Shown here piece after piece: positions 34,160-45,660 of a stretch of DNA of 64,000 nt. Source of the stretch: Diphasiastrum complanatum (lineage: Eukaryota > Streptophyta > Lycopodiopsida > Lycopodiales > Lycopodiaceae). The notes beneath the pieces are model-generated. The model did no database searches. It was not told the DNA's origin and saw nothing but the letters and a program-made list of their open reading frames with translations. The number at the start of each line of letters is the position of its first letter. The stretch's first letter is position 1. The translations under genes were made by a program, and so were the position numbers. The stretch covers positions 67,790,536 through 67,854,535 of the forward strand of contig CM055094.1 of NCBI GenBank assembly GCA_029204225.1, read 5' to 3'.

Positions 34160-35131
34160 GAGCGATAAATGAGAGACCAAATCTATGTTGATGGCCGACC
34201 AAGAACTAAAAAATCTGCAAGGATGCCATAAAAGAACCCAAGCCTTCGCATGATGTGGCACAATACTTCAAGGATTACAATATGGATGAAGTGGTAGTGG
34301 TTATGCCTAGAGCGAAAGAGAACCCTTAGAAGAAACCTCCCATGGAGCCAATGTTTATGAAGGTCCTGCCCATATGAAAGAGATAGATTTGGATGAGAAG
34401 GGAGAAGAAAGTTGTATGTATCGATAGGAGAAGATGTAGAGAGAGAGAAACTCGAGGATCTCAAGACACTTCTTCGCAAATACCGTGACTGTCTTGCTTG
34501 GAATTACGCTGAGCTAAAAGACATATCGCCAGATGTAGTGGTTCACACCGTTCCACTGGTTGATGGTGCAAAACCCACAGTTAGTAGGCCTTATAGATCC
34601 AATCCACACTACTCTGAAGCCACTGAGGCTTTCCACAAACTCAAGAAGGCCTTAGTTACTGCACCAATCCTTCGACCCCCTATATGGACCATAGAATTCC
34701 ATGTCCATACAAATGCCTCTAAGTATGCCATAGGGAGTGTTCTGACACAGCTTGGGGAGTACAAAAAGGATTACCCGATCTACTTTGTCACTAGGAAGTT
34801 CATTCCTGCGGAGATGAACTATACCACCATTGAGCAAGAAGCGCTCACCATGGTATATAACGTGAAGAAATTCTACCATTACTAGTTAGCCAATTCCTTC
34901 GTCTTCTTTGTAGATCACCAAGCCCTACTGTATATGGTAAATAGACCATGCACAACCGGACGGATCACCCAATGGCTGCTGCTTCTCCAAGAGTTCAAGT
35001 TTAAAATAGACATTTGCAAAGGGAAACAACACTATCTAGCTGATCACCTCTCATGGATCCGAAATATTCCTACCTTCCTGACATCATATTATTCCACGTC
35101 GGTGCCGTCCCTGAGTGGACAGTCGATATAG
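34160..35131 (+). pseudogene. gypsy K RT-RNase H with RT core deleted
   Basis: From about 34400: VEREKLEDLKTLLRKYRDCLAW then PDVVVHTVPLVDGAKP and YRSNP is the typical start of gypsy RT. It jumps directly to EAFHKLKKALVTAPILRPP and the RNase H part VHTNASKYAIGSVLTQ, NYTTIEQEALTMVYNVKKF. After a stop at 34885 come FFVDHQALLYMVNRP and GKQHYLADHLSW. The whole RT palm with YVDD is missing. Upstream (34160-34410) is degraded, with stops. Confidence 0.85.
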
Positions 35132-35166
35132 TTGGATATCTTATGTCGTGACGTCCTCCCTCTGAG

Positions 35167-35829
35167 ATGAGCAAAGTAGAGCAACGCAGGTTAACTATTA
35201 AATCTGTCCCTTTCATGTTGATAGCAGGACAGCTTTATCACATTTGTAATGATGGAATCATACGTCGTTGTGTCCTACCGCACGAAGTGTCCCAAGTAGT
35301 AAGCATCGCCCACGAAGAAATAGGGAGAGGGCATTTCGCTATTGAAGCTACCAATCAAAAAGTGCTGCAACACGACCTGTGGTGGCCCACAATGTTCAAA
35401 GATATTCACTATCAGGTTAAAAGATGTGACGTGTGCCAACAGTTCAACTGAACCCAAGGAAATGATAGAATACGGTTACAACCTGTATTGGCTGAAATGC
35501 CATTTGAGAAATGAGGCATAGACTATGTCGGCCATATTCGTCTAGCTACCTGTGTCTCCCAAGCTCGCTATGTTATTGTAGCCACTGCCACTGACTACTT
35601 GATCAAATGGGTAGAAGCCAAGGATGTGAGGAAGGCTGATGCCAACCCCACTTCCAAATTCATTTATGAAAATGTCTTAGTCCATTTTGGGTGCCCACTA
35701 GAACTCGTGAGTGATTGCGGAACGCATTTCCTAAATGAGACTATCACTCACCTGTTATTCTCTTATTTGGTTGTCCATAGAAAGAGTACGGCCTATTACT
35801 CGCGCTGCAATGGACAAGCAAAATCGTAA
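35167..35829 (+). pseudogene. gypsy K integrase, truncated
   Basis: The HHCC zinc-binding part is seen in VSIAHEEIGRGHFA, HDLWWPTMF and CDVCQQFN; stop codons follow. The core shows GIDYVGHI (first Asp), YLIKWVEAKDV, LVSDCGTHFLNE (second Asp) and YYSRCNGQAKS, where the catalytic Glu expected after GQ-A is Lys. It ends at a stop near 35829. Confidence 0.85.
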
Positions 35830-35926
35830 GGTCCAAAGTTGTTTCTTCTCTAGAAAAGTGTTCCCTCCACTGCTGCCTTGGTTGCCCAACCTTGTTTTTG
35901 TTGGGGAATTTGTTCATGCTTGCCAT

Positions 35927-36470
35927 TTAAATCTGAGTCCCTTTTGGAAAGAAGCTCGGACTCAGTCTGGATCCACTAAATACTCTTGTTGAGGTCGAGG
36001 GAGCAGTTGGCGCAAATGCGGTCTCATAATCGCAAACCATTTCAGCCGCCCAAATAGTTGAGTTGAAGTCATTGGGCATGTAGCGGTCTATTGCTCGCCG
36101 GGTCCAAGACTGCATTCCAGACAAGAGATAGTGAGTCTTGTCAGCTTGGACATATCTTCAATAACCCATACACTATGTCTGATTTCATTTAGGTACTCTC
36201 GCAATGAACCTTTCTTCTTGAGTCCTGATAATTATGCTCTCAATCTCATGTGTGAATCCTTAGGTATGAATTCCTCTCGTAACGCATCCCATGTCCGGAA
36301 CTACATCCTTGCCACTCGGTACCAGTTTGTGGTGTAGCTTTCAAAATATGCTAATGCCAAGTCCGCTCTTTCTTCTTCAGGAGTGTTCATCAAATGGAAG
36401 TAATGGTCCATGTGAAACAACCAATCTTCCACAATTCGAACGTCACTTAGATTGAATGTTCTTATGCTTT
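35927..36470 (-). pseudogene. Ty3/gypsy element M gag, broken
   Basis: On the minus strand from about 36470 one frame reads VEDWLFHMDHYFHLM, NTPEEERADLAYFES, WDALREEFIPKD and GSLREYLNEIRHSVW, the typical retrotrans_gag core. A frameshift follows, then SGMQSWTRRAIDRYMP at 36124-35927. Two nonsense codons are seen in the first part. It faces the integrase of gypsy K, so two different elements were joined here. Confidence 0.8.
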
Positions 36471-38636
36471 TTGTGAGAAAGAAAGGGAGAGAGAGAAAAT
36501 TAAGTTTCTATTGTTGTGGATAAGTGTTGATGGATGTAGGATTTAATGCTTCGTGTTTATGGATCTTAGTGCTAGATGTGAATCATATGCGCATGCTGGA
36601 TCATGAAATATGCTTTGAAACATGGGAAGGAACCTCTGCGTGACAACTAGCTTCATCTCCTTGATGCTTGTGTGCTTGGATCTAGGGTTGAGAGTAGGAT
36701 AGGAAATGCCAACTACATTGACTCATTTGGCCTTATTTAGTCAAGAACAATAGCAAGGTGTAGATGCTAATCCTCCCTTTAGGTCATGGCATTAGGGAAT
36801 ATTAGAACTCAAAATGGGCCCTTTGTCAAGATGTTTTTTTGACTTTGCATGCTTTCAACCTTTAAGTGGCCCAATAAATTGTGTCCATCTGTGATGAACT
36901 GTAACAGTTCTTGTGATGGATGAAATTTTTTTTGGCTTTCCTGACCAAAATTTGGCAATTTTCAATGTTTTTACTTTGAATATTGAATCCAAATTAACCT
37001 CAAGTGTACACTACGGGCAGCAATGGAGTATTCGGGTAGTAACGGTGGTCCAATCATGAACTATAGTTAACTAATCCCTATAGTTTAGGAACCTCTTGTC
37101 ATTCTTAGGAATACCTCTCATTCTCTTCATTCTCTCTGTTCTCATTTGTACTCAGCTTCCATAGACCTATTTTGGACTAATGGTGACACATAATCGGAGA
37201 CAAAGAGGAACCATTGATGCTATCAATATTTGCAATGAAAAAAATGCAGAAGATCAATGGATTTTGATGCATCCTTATTCAAAAGGCTCTTTCTGAAAAA
37301 GAAAAGGATCAAGTAACATATATAGAAGCTCTTGGAAAGGAAGGATAATGGATTTCAAAGTATCAACTACAGGTCAATCTATCACATAAGTTTTAGTTCA
37401 GCATGCTTACCTTCACAAAGAGCTCAACATTTAGGATTTGAATCCAAATGATAGAAAAAAAATGCTATTGTAAGTATACGATTAGTATGTACATATTTAA
37501 ATTAAATTTCTTAAGCATTAGCATTTTTTATTATTTTAATTTTTTCTCACAATATTTTTGTTGGTTTTGCATATTTGTATCCATCAAATTTCATTCAATG
37601 GCAATCAGTTCAATCTATTGCATAAATAATTGATGTCATACATTCTGATATTGATATTTTGCAATATAAAGGTGGTTATCCAAAATCCCTTCTAGAGTTA
37701 AGAGTTTTTTTTTATGATCACATCTATGTTCCTGATAAAAATAGTTTAGTGAGTAGATTAGAGCCATATCCTCTACCAGATTTTTCGAGTGAGAAATGGA
37801 TTTTTCCAAATTCAGCAATTTCATTTTTTTGGTGTAGACTTTATATGGATATTTAGAGTATATTAAAATGTAACACTGGTTCAAAGAATAATGGATTAAC
37901 TTGGTATCTACTTTTTACTATTTTTTTTATTTGTTTTCCAGATGCAATGTTCGACGAACGAAAATAATATTTATTTGTAAAGACTTGAGTGATGAAATGC
38001 TTGCCGAGTTGTTGGATGATCATTGAGATACAAAACAAAATGAGCAAGTTGAGTGTAGAGTATGTAAGTCATCAATGACATTTAGATATCACATAGAAAA
38101 ACAAATGCTCACTTTGCTGCTGTATTATAGAAGATGAATAAAATGCAAAAATGAGTGGAAGCCACTAGATCAAGATTATGCATTAAATCATCAAGAGCAA
38201 CTTCAAATAACAATGTAAAGAAATAACAACATTCTTGTTATGATTGAGGTTGAGAAAAATTGGAGTCTCAATCACCTTTGATCAAAATTAGACATGTTGC
38301 AATTCGATCTTCCTCAGTACTACCAATTTCGATTGAATGGTGTTAACGTATGTTATGCCATATGAAAATTTTCATTTTTTTGTTTCTTAGTGATTATATT
38401 TTACAAGATAGGTTAGACATTAATTAAAGTTAAACAGTTTCTCATGTGCAGGCAAGAGCAAGGCAAGAAGAGCATATAAAACGCAAAGACATAGGAATAT
38501 TCATCAAAATTGAAGATCCATAGAATTTGAACAATGTAATTTTCTGAGTATCATTGTTCAAATTGAGGGTCTTTCCTTTCTATGATCTTTATATCCATTT
38601 CTTCATATGGAAGTAACTTCGATGGAGAATGTGTAA
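36471..38636. other. Mostly gene-free AT-rich DNA with faint coding-like traces
   Basis: No gene can be supported. A few frames look protein-like between stops, for example CKDLSDEMLAELLDDH near 37975-38025, CRVCKSSMTFRYHI near 38055, and KGGYPKSLLELRVFF near 37670. They do not form a recognisable family and may be the wreck of a host gene or DNA transposon. Confidence 0.3.
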
Positions 38637-39010
38637 CATTTCATGGAATAACAGAAAGCAAAAATGCATTTTGTTGTCCTTCATAGAATCCGAATATGTA
38701 GCAGCTACATCAACAGTGAAAGAGATAATTTGGCTAAGAAGGCTACTGCAAGATTTGCAATTCCCACAGATTGGTCCAACAATACTCCAGTGCAACAATC
38801 AGAGCTGCATAGCTCTATCTCTGAACCCATGAACTGATCATAATAGAACTAAGCATATAGAAGTTCAATTCTATTTTCTTAGAGAGAAGGTTTAGAATAA
38901 AGATGTTGTACTAAGTTACTTTCATACAGACAATATGTTGGCTGATATTTTGACAAAGCCATTGTCTAGGAATTTCAAAATTTTTTACTTTAGTAGATAT
39001 GATAAATCTC
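38637..39010 (+). pseudogene. copia I RNase H end
   Basis: Plus-strand C-terminal half of a copia RNase H: SFIESEYVAATSTVKEIIWLRRLL, CNNQSCIALSLNP, then after stops NRTKHIEVQFYFLREKV and DNMLADILTKPLSRNF. Two in-frame stops. It abuts A2 directly, tail to tail. Confidence 0.85.
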
Positions 39011-40902
39011 AATTGCAGTTCAGATTCATAGCTTGGACACTGGGCTTCTTGGTATGTTGTTGGCTCTTCAGTGAAGCTGCAGTACTCGAATTGCATGTCT
39101 TTGCACTGAAGATTGTTAGTGTAACGGTCTGGAGGTCTTCTTTGTCTTTTTGACCTTCTGGGTTTGTTTCGTCACTGCTCGAACATTTCTTGTTCGTGGG
39201 GTTGATCTTCTGCTTTATGCTGCTTTGGAGTCTTGGCTCAACATATTGATTTGACACTTGTCCTGGATCTCCCTCTACAATTGGCAGTAGTGTGAAGATC
39301 TCATGGCCTCTTTCATCTTTTAGTCTAGGAAATGTGGACTCATCGAACTTCACATCTCTGTTCGAAACGACCTTTTTCGTGGTTGGGTTGTAGAGCCTGT
39401 ACACTTGTGTTCCATTCGAGTACCTGACCATGATCGTTTTTTCTGATTTATCATCGAGCTTGTTTCTCTTTACTATTAGAATGAGCTTGTATGTTGCACA
39501 TCCAAACACATGTATGTATGAGAGATCAGGCTTTCTACCTGTCCACATTTCGTATGGTGTCTTATTTTCCAGCGCTGTCATTGTTGATCTATTCTGCAGG
39601 TGTACAACAGCTATTGCCTCAGCCCAAAATTGACTTGGCAATTGAGCATGTGCCATCATGCATCTGGCTCCTTCGACTAGCATTTTGTTTATTCTCTCCG
39701 CGACACCATTATATTCTGGTGTGTATGCAGGAGTGAACTGATGTTCGATCCCTTGTTCTTGGCAGAATCTTGAAAATTCTTTGCTCTTGTACTCACCTCC
39801 ATTGTCAGATCTGATGATCTGTATCTTCTTTGAGGTGTGTCTCTCTGCAAATGCCACGAACTTCTTGAAGGAATCAAACACTGCAGATTTCTTCTTTAGG
39901 TAGTAGATCGTAGTCATCCAGCTGTAGTCATCTATGAATGTCAAGAAATACCTCGATCTTAAGAGCAAATCCATTTTCATCAGTCCACAGACCTCTGAGT
40001 GGATGAGCTCAAGAATTTATTTGGCTCTTTTTCCCTCATGTGTGAATGGATTCTGATGTTGTTTGCCTTTCTGACAGGCTTAGCAGAACTTAGTATCGGG
40101 TCTTGATATTTTTAGACCTGTGACTGTGTCTTTCTTACACATGTCATAGCGGCTCCTCACGTTCAGCTGATACATTCTCCTGTGTCAGACATGATCTTCA
40201 TTCTTTGATGCATTTAATATGCTATCAGAGTTGTTGATTATCTTGGCTTGGTAGAGATTTCCTTCTCTGCATCCAACCGTCAGCAATTTGTTCATATTTT
40301 TCTCGATCATGCGACATGTATTGCCATCAAATGAAACTCCTATTCCAAGATCTGCCATCTTGGAGACTGGTAGCAGATTTTTTCTTAGTGAAGGCACGTA
40401 GAGTGCTCCTGGCAGCTCTGCTCGACCTGACAGTGTTCGCAGTTGTAGAGTCCCGATGCCTTTGACATCATGTCTGCTCCCATCACCTAGAATCACTGCT
40501 CTATTATTTTTGAGTTCTCTGAAGTCGATCAAGATTTTCTTGTTGCAGGTGATGTGTGATGTGGCTCCTGAATCAATGACTATGTCGTAGTCCTGTTCAG
40601 TGTAGCTCGTTGAAGTTTCATCAAGTATTATGCAGGCTTCATCACCTCTATTTGCATCCTTGGATGACTCTGTAACATTTGCTTTCTCAACCGTTCTTTC
40701 TTTTTGGGTTGAATCTGCAATCATATGCAGAGTGCCCCTTCTTCTTGCAGTGCATGCAAGGTATTGCTGGATTGAACCAACATTTGTGTGCTGTATGGCT
40801 TAGTTTCTGACAGTGATCACATGAAGAAGATTGTTGATTCGAGGACTTTGTCTTCTCAAATCGAGGGCTCACTACATAACTCATAATAGAGTCTGGAGTC
40901 AT
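39009..40902 (-). mobile_element. Ty1/copia retrotransposon A2 fragment
   Basis: Minus-strand member of the A family: knuckle region (40902), protease, integrase and the linker after integrase, cut at 39009 before RT. It lines up with A1 in gag-protease-integrase and supplies the integrase part deleted in A1. Confidence 0.88.
39009..40902 (-). pseudogene. copia A2 knuckle-protease-integrase, broken
   Basis: Two knuckles (CDHCQKLSHTAHKC with Gly changed to Ser, and MHCKKKGHSAYDC), then a frame change. Protease DIVIDSGATSHIT keeps the DSG. The integrase finger region (about 40020-40190) has stops. The integrase core is open from 39980: FIDDYSWMTTIYYLKKK, IIRSDNGGEYKSKEF, NGVAERINK, HVFGCATYKL. 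It then runs into a Ser/Lys-rich linker with EGDPGQVSNQYVEP. No RT follows. Confidence 0.87.
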
Positions 40903-41260
40903 ACGGATGTTGATGTAGAAATTTATGTGTAGATTTCCTTACAACAATTCTATGTACATTTGCGCATCTTTAATATACTCCGTGTTTTTAAAATCGGTGA
41001 ATGATTATTTTTGTTTCTATTTTCTAATTGTGAATCGAATGCTCGTTATCTCCATGTGTGTCTTATTGACTGAAAGAGCATACTCATGGCTGTCCTTGAT
41101 GCCTTCAAATTCTGTATCTATGGTTGTCTTAGACACCTACTGACTCGTCTCGTGAAAAGTCCTCATACTTGCACCTCCATGTCTTTGTGTTCAAAGTGAG
41201 CATTGACCTTTATAAACATTGAATAATAATATTGCAATGTGCTTATGTGTAGCATAAGCA
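40903..41260. other. Gene-free spacer
   Basis: No gene or known repeat seen. Confidence 0.4.
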
Positions 41261-41424
41261 TTGTAAACTAAGGAGCTAGGAACCATGACCTACCTTCCCA
41301 ACTTCCACACTCGCCCTACCAAACAACCTTACATGCAAGCACTTTAAACTGAGGAGCTAGGAACCACGACCTAGTGTCCCGACTTCCATACTCGCCCTTC
41401 CAACCAACTTGACATACAAGCAAC
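41261..41424. repeat. Imperfect tandem duplication, ~81-bp unit
   Basis: Two units starting with TTTAAACT-like sequence and sharing GGAGCTAGGAACCA and CGCCCTNCCAANCAAC, with a period of about 81 bp. Confidence 0.75.
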
Positions 41425-42060
41425 CAACGTGGCACCACAAACAGGTAATTTCCATCTAAGCAAACCATCTAATTCAATCGACAAGTTAGAGCCCATCCCC
41501 ATAGCACAATAGACAACTTTCCATCAGGTGGAATTGAGATCTCATCTGAAGTCACAACCTCGTCCACCTATACTTTTGGTGTGATTAGGCACATCTCTTC
41601 CATATCAAGTGTGTTGCCCAAAGTAGTACCACACGTTTTTCTCTCAAAAAATTTCTTTTTGTTTCTACTTGTTCTCAATTTTCATCTTCTCTTTCTAGAT
41701 TTTATTGATCCTTGAACTTCCTTTAACCATGCTTAGATGGTGCCATGTTATGGCCATCTCAATGGAGCTCTCTAGAGCTTGCTATGGCTAACCAAAGTTG
41801 ACGGGTTGTAGGAACGGCTACTTCACAACTTCCTAAGGCTACCTAAACTTCCAACTGTCTTAACTAGCGACTTACACCAAGCAATAGGCTTTATGTAAAT
41901 ACTTTGTGAGATTGTTACTTTGTTATAGTTGTACAGTATCTCAATTCACCTTATGACTTTTACACTTTCGACATGCATTCCATTGTACTCCGATGAGTTT
42001 CCCTATCTTTTATTAATAAAAACAGGCAGTTACTTGGTGCTAGTGCACTCACGCCAAAAG
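41425..42060. other. Gene-free upstream DNA
   Basis: No protein or repeat family recognised. It precedes the promoter area of the phosphatase gene. Confidence 0.4.
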
Positions 42061-42878
42061 CAGCATTGGCAATGTCTTGGTGACACAATCATGGGACAAA
42101 AATAAAAGATTCCTTAGGTTCCATAGTGGACGGGCATTAAAAAAAAAAAATCTAAAGCGAGTCGCCCATAGACACCAGTTAATAGATTTACTCTCGTCAG
42201 CCGTCAGTACACTCCGTAGCTGCACTCAACACACACAGTATACATACACCAGGAGATCATGGAGATGGCTGCGCGATCTCTCCCCCTCTCTCTTTCTCTC
42301 TCTCTCTCTCTCGATGCTTCCTTCCTGCCTTCCTTCCTTCTTACTGCGGATTAGTTCACACTTCGTGGCTGCATCGTAATAATGTTGTTGGTAATGGGGG
42401 ACGGGAAACGTGAGGTGCTCTCAATTGCACTCTTACTGTGCACGTATGTACAATAATATCTATCATATTGCAGCTAGCCTTCTTCCGCGCTGCTGCTGCC
42501 CCAGCCCGGCTATGGCCAGGACTTACTTGGTGTTTCCTGTTCTATCGCTCTTTGAAACGACCCGGCACAGCATCTTATCTGCTGTGTCGCATTCCGCATC
42601 CCTATACTTCTTACGATCAGAATGATCTCGTTGTCTATCTTTAAGAGAGCGACGACGGCTTATATAGGTGTTGCCAGCCTGGGGGTTATTTTGGATAAAA
42701 CAGTTGTGTGCTAGAAATTTAACTACACGATCGGTTTCTCATTTCGGGATTGATGTGCTGTTAGAAAGTGTTGCAATCGTAAGAAGCTGAAATTGACATG
42801 GCAGGTTGGGTCTAGGCATAGAATTGATTGCATCGATTAACTTCTTGTCTTGAAGAAGCTTAAATTTTTGTCGGCAGG
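42061..42878 (+). promoter_or_regulatory. Promoter and 5' untranslated region of the phosphatase gene
   Basis: A CT-rich run at about 42275-42316 (a pyrimidine patch common near plant transcription starts) and a TATA-like TATATAGG at 42661 are the visible signals. ATTTTTGTCGGCAG directly before GATGG looks like a 3' splice site, and AATCGTAAGAAG at 42775-42786 a donor, so a 99-bp intron in the 5' leader (42779-42877) is possible. The exact start of transcription cannot be read from sequence alone. Confidence 0.45.
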
Positions 42879-44622
42879 ATGGAAAATTCTGCCTATTATT
42901 ATAACCGTCCTATGCGGATTATTCTGGTCCGGCATGGTGAAAGTGAGGGCAATGTGGATGTAAACAAATACTGCTCCACCGCCGATTCAAAGATCTGTTT
43001 GACAGAAGCGGGGATCGGCCAAGCCGAGGCCTGTGGAGTGAAGATCCGCAAGATGATTGAGGAAACAGCAGAGAACGATGATTGGAAGGTCTACTTCTAT
43101 GTGTCGCCCTACCAAAGAACTCTGACCACCTTGAAAGCCATCGGCAGGGCGTTTGAGAAGCATCAGATTCTAGGTGTACGAGAGGAGCCTCGCATTCGAG
43201 AACAGGACTTTGGGAATTTCCAGGTGAGGGAGACTATGAAGAGTATGATGGAATCCAGGGATAAATTTGGCCGCTTTTTCTACAGATTTCCTGAGGGCGA
43301 ATCGGCAGCCGATGTTTTTGATCGTGTCACCAGTAAGTACAAGCAGCCTTTTTTTCCCTTCTGATCCATATAATCAATGACTATGGCTGAAGTTTTGTGG
43401 GTTGAATTCAGACATTGCACTGTCTATAAAGCTGTAATTTTATGCTCCTTTCGTTTCATTAACCAGGTTCTCACTTCTCAAATCAAATCAAATATCAAAT
43501 TCGACAGAGAATTTTGTCAAACTTTTAGAAATCTGTGTTTGCGTTATGACATTATTGTTCTTTACCAATCTAGTGACAAAGTATGCTACTAAAAAGTCTA
43601 TGATGAACAACTCTCATGTTATAGATTGTGAACCTTGTAGAAAGATTTGAACATCTTAACTTGCTTAGAAAATGGGAGACCACCTATCCGTTTCAAATTG
43701 GATCAAGTGTGAGCTACAACGGTCTTTTTTAATGTCTTAATCTAAAAGTAGAGTTAAAGCATGAGGTGTTCATAAAATTTGGCAAGTCAGGCTAATAGAG
43801 CTTGTCGACATTTATCAAGTCAAAGCATGTCAATTGAAGAAAAATGCTTCTAGTGAATTGATGTTTGGACATCTCATTGTAGAAAATTGTGGGAAGCTCC
43901 CTTTTTTAGAGCTTCTATAAACCCTACAATGTTTTCTTGCATTCTTGTGAACTCTCTATTTGTAGGTCAAAGGTCTTGCCAATATAAAGATAACTTTGTT
44001 GCTTTAATAAAATTGCAATAGAGAGATAAAGAACTAGAAATGAAATGAAAGTCTTTGTGATACAATAGCATCTCTAGATATATGTACTTTAGAATCTTAG
44101 TGATTAATATTAGTCCTTCCAAATGCTATAGGTTCAAATCAAGAGGTTGATAAGCTAAGATTTTTTGCACAATAAGCAGGTTTCCTGGAGTCAGTTTGGC
44201 GAGACATTGATTCAAACCGGCTTGATAAAACTGGTGGTCGGAATCCTAGATGCCTCAACCTGGTCATTGTATCTCATGGTGTGACTATGAGAGTATTTCT
44301 TATGCGTTGGTTTAGATGGACAACTGAACAATTTGAGAATCTGTACAATCCTCACAACTGTGAATTTCGTGTCATGCAACTTGGAACAGGAGGAAGGTAT
44401 AGTTTGTTTGTGCATCATAGTAGAAAACAACTAAAAGACTGGGGTCTTTCCCCAGAAATGATAGATGACCAAGAATTTCGTGCCATAGCTCAGGATCATC
44501 ATGTAAGAAAGCAACCTCTGCCATGGAGAGGCCCTGCTTTTTTTGATCACCTTGAGGATGATAATGAGGATGGTAACCATTGTAATGGTGGAGAGGGTTA
44601 CACAAATTGTTCCAACAATTAG
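42879..44622 (+). CDS. Histidine phosphatase (phosphoglycerate mutase-like), plant type
   Basis: Two exons, 42879-43332 and 44180-44622, give 298 residues; the frame joins exactly (VTS|FLESVWRDID). The intron is GTAAGT...GCAG. The protein is a histidine-phosphatase-superfamily enzyme like the plant broad-range acid phosphatase DET1-type proteins. RHGESEGN (residues 18-25) carries the phospho-accepting His19. Further conserved parts are YVSPYQRTLTTL, EEPRIREQDFGNFQ with the acid residue, YRFPEGESAADV and VIVSHGVTMRVFLMRWF with the second catalytic His184. Length and block order match the family. The C-terminus is Asp/Asn/Gly-rich. Probably cytosolic; no signal peptide seen. It is the only intact-looking host gene here, in a small island between element clusters. 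Substrate not predictable; upstream coding exons cannot be excluded. Confidence 0.93.
43333..44179 (+). other. Intron of the phosphatase gene
   Basis: 847 bp, donor A|GTAAGT at 43333 and acceptor AATAAGCAG|GT ending 44179, AT-rich with a T-rich run before the acceptor. Chosen because it restores the conserved sequence DRVTSFLESVWRDID across the junction; reading through from exon 1 gives a stop after SKYKQPFFPF. Confidence 0.92.
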
Positions 44623-45660
44623 GTCATTTGATTTCTAGAATAGAAACCGACTCACGAGGATTAGCTTATTCCTTTGATTTTGATCATTCAGTGTGGCACT
44701 TGATGGTTGGCAATTTTAAACTTTTGTGCAGCAATCAAGTGCCCAAACATGGACATATTGTGGATCCTATATCTATACTTTCATCTGATTTAACAAGCAT
44801 GAATGCATAATGTAAAATTCATGTATATAATTTTGGAAAAGTCGTGTTCCAATTTGGTGTTGATAATGGTTATTTGTGTCACTCATAGTGACAAATAAAT
44901 TTGTATTATAAACACATGCTTTCAAATTATATACAAGTGTCTTCAACATAAATGCGTTTTTGGCATCCTTCATAAAGAATTTTTTTTTGACTTGTTTAGC
45001 TAGTAGAGGTTCAGCTAACTTGTATTGGTGGCAATTAGAAGCAGACTCAATTGAAATGTGTGTGTGTGTGTGTGGCCATTAAATCTAATAGAAGATTGTG
45101 AAATTGATGCTTGTTAGTGTATTTGTAACTATCTACTATGTCATTTCTTGAGGATGATATTTCTTAATGGAATAAGCTTGAGTTTTAAAAGGACCAACAT
45201 CTTTTGAACATTTATGCTTGTGAATGCAAACAAATTTGTCATGACCTACGGATCCCTATACTAAGTTTTGAATCAACTCCACCACAAAAGAGAACAAAAT
45301 TTGAGATTCATTGTCATGTGTAAGGCCTTAACAACATGCTGTGTCTTCACTTAAAGATGGTGATCCCTCTAAATTTGCTAACAATTTCTCCCATGTGAAA
45401 TCAAATCAATGGTGAATTATAAGCTTTGAAGTAGTACTAAATTTGATTTGTTGTATATCAAAGTGATATTGTAACTATTACTTTGATCTTTTATAATTTG
45501 TAAAACATTATCAACATGTTAGACCATAGGATGAATGAAGCATATATTACTTTAAACATTTGAGATGTATCTTTATTTATCATCAAACAAATTGAGCTAA
45601 TCTTGCTTATAGAAAATCTAGAATACTACAAATATCTCTTAGCATTTGGAGTTTATGCAT
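44623..45660. other. 3' flank of the phosphatase gene
   Basis: No further gene. A short TG repeat lies at 45058-45074. No clear polyadenylation motif was singled out. Confidence 0.4.

Larger units (their letters stand above)
33193..35829 (+). mobile_element. Ty3/gypsy retrotransposon K, truncated
   Basis: A primer site and leader are followed by a putative gag-like ORF, a shortened RT-RNase H and then integrase. The order RT-RNase H-integrase is that of Ty3/gypsy. Most of the RT core is deleted and stops are present. Integrase ends near 35829, where DNA of another gypsy element in opposite orientation begins. The 5' LTR must end at 33193 but its start was not located; no 3' LTR was seen. Confidence 0.8.

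Noticed and set aside
37448-37884. AT-rich open frames (61-82 codons) on both strands
   Set aside because: Phe/Tyr/Ile-rich composition reflects AT bias; no family or conserved start.
42077-42379. 100-codon plus-strand frame upstream of the phosphatase gene
   Set aside because: Runs through a CT repeat and has Ser/Leu-rich low-complexity content; better explained as promoter or leader sequence.
44372-44605. Minus-strand open frame inside exon 2 of the phosphatase gene
   Set aside because: Shadow of the conserved plus-strand coding sequence.
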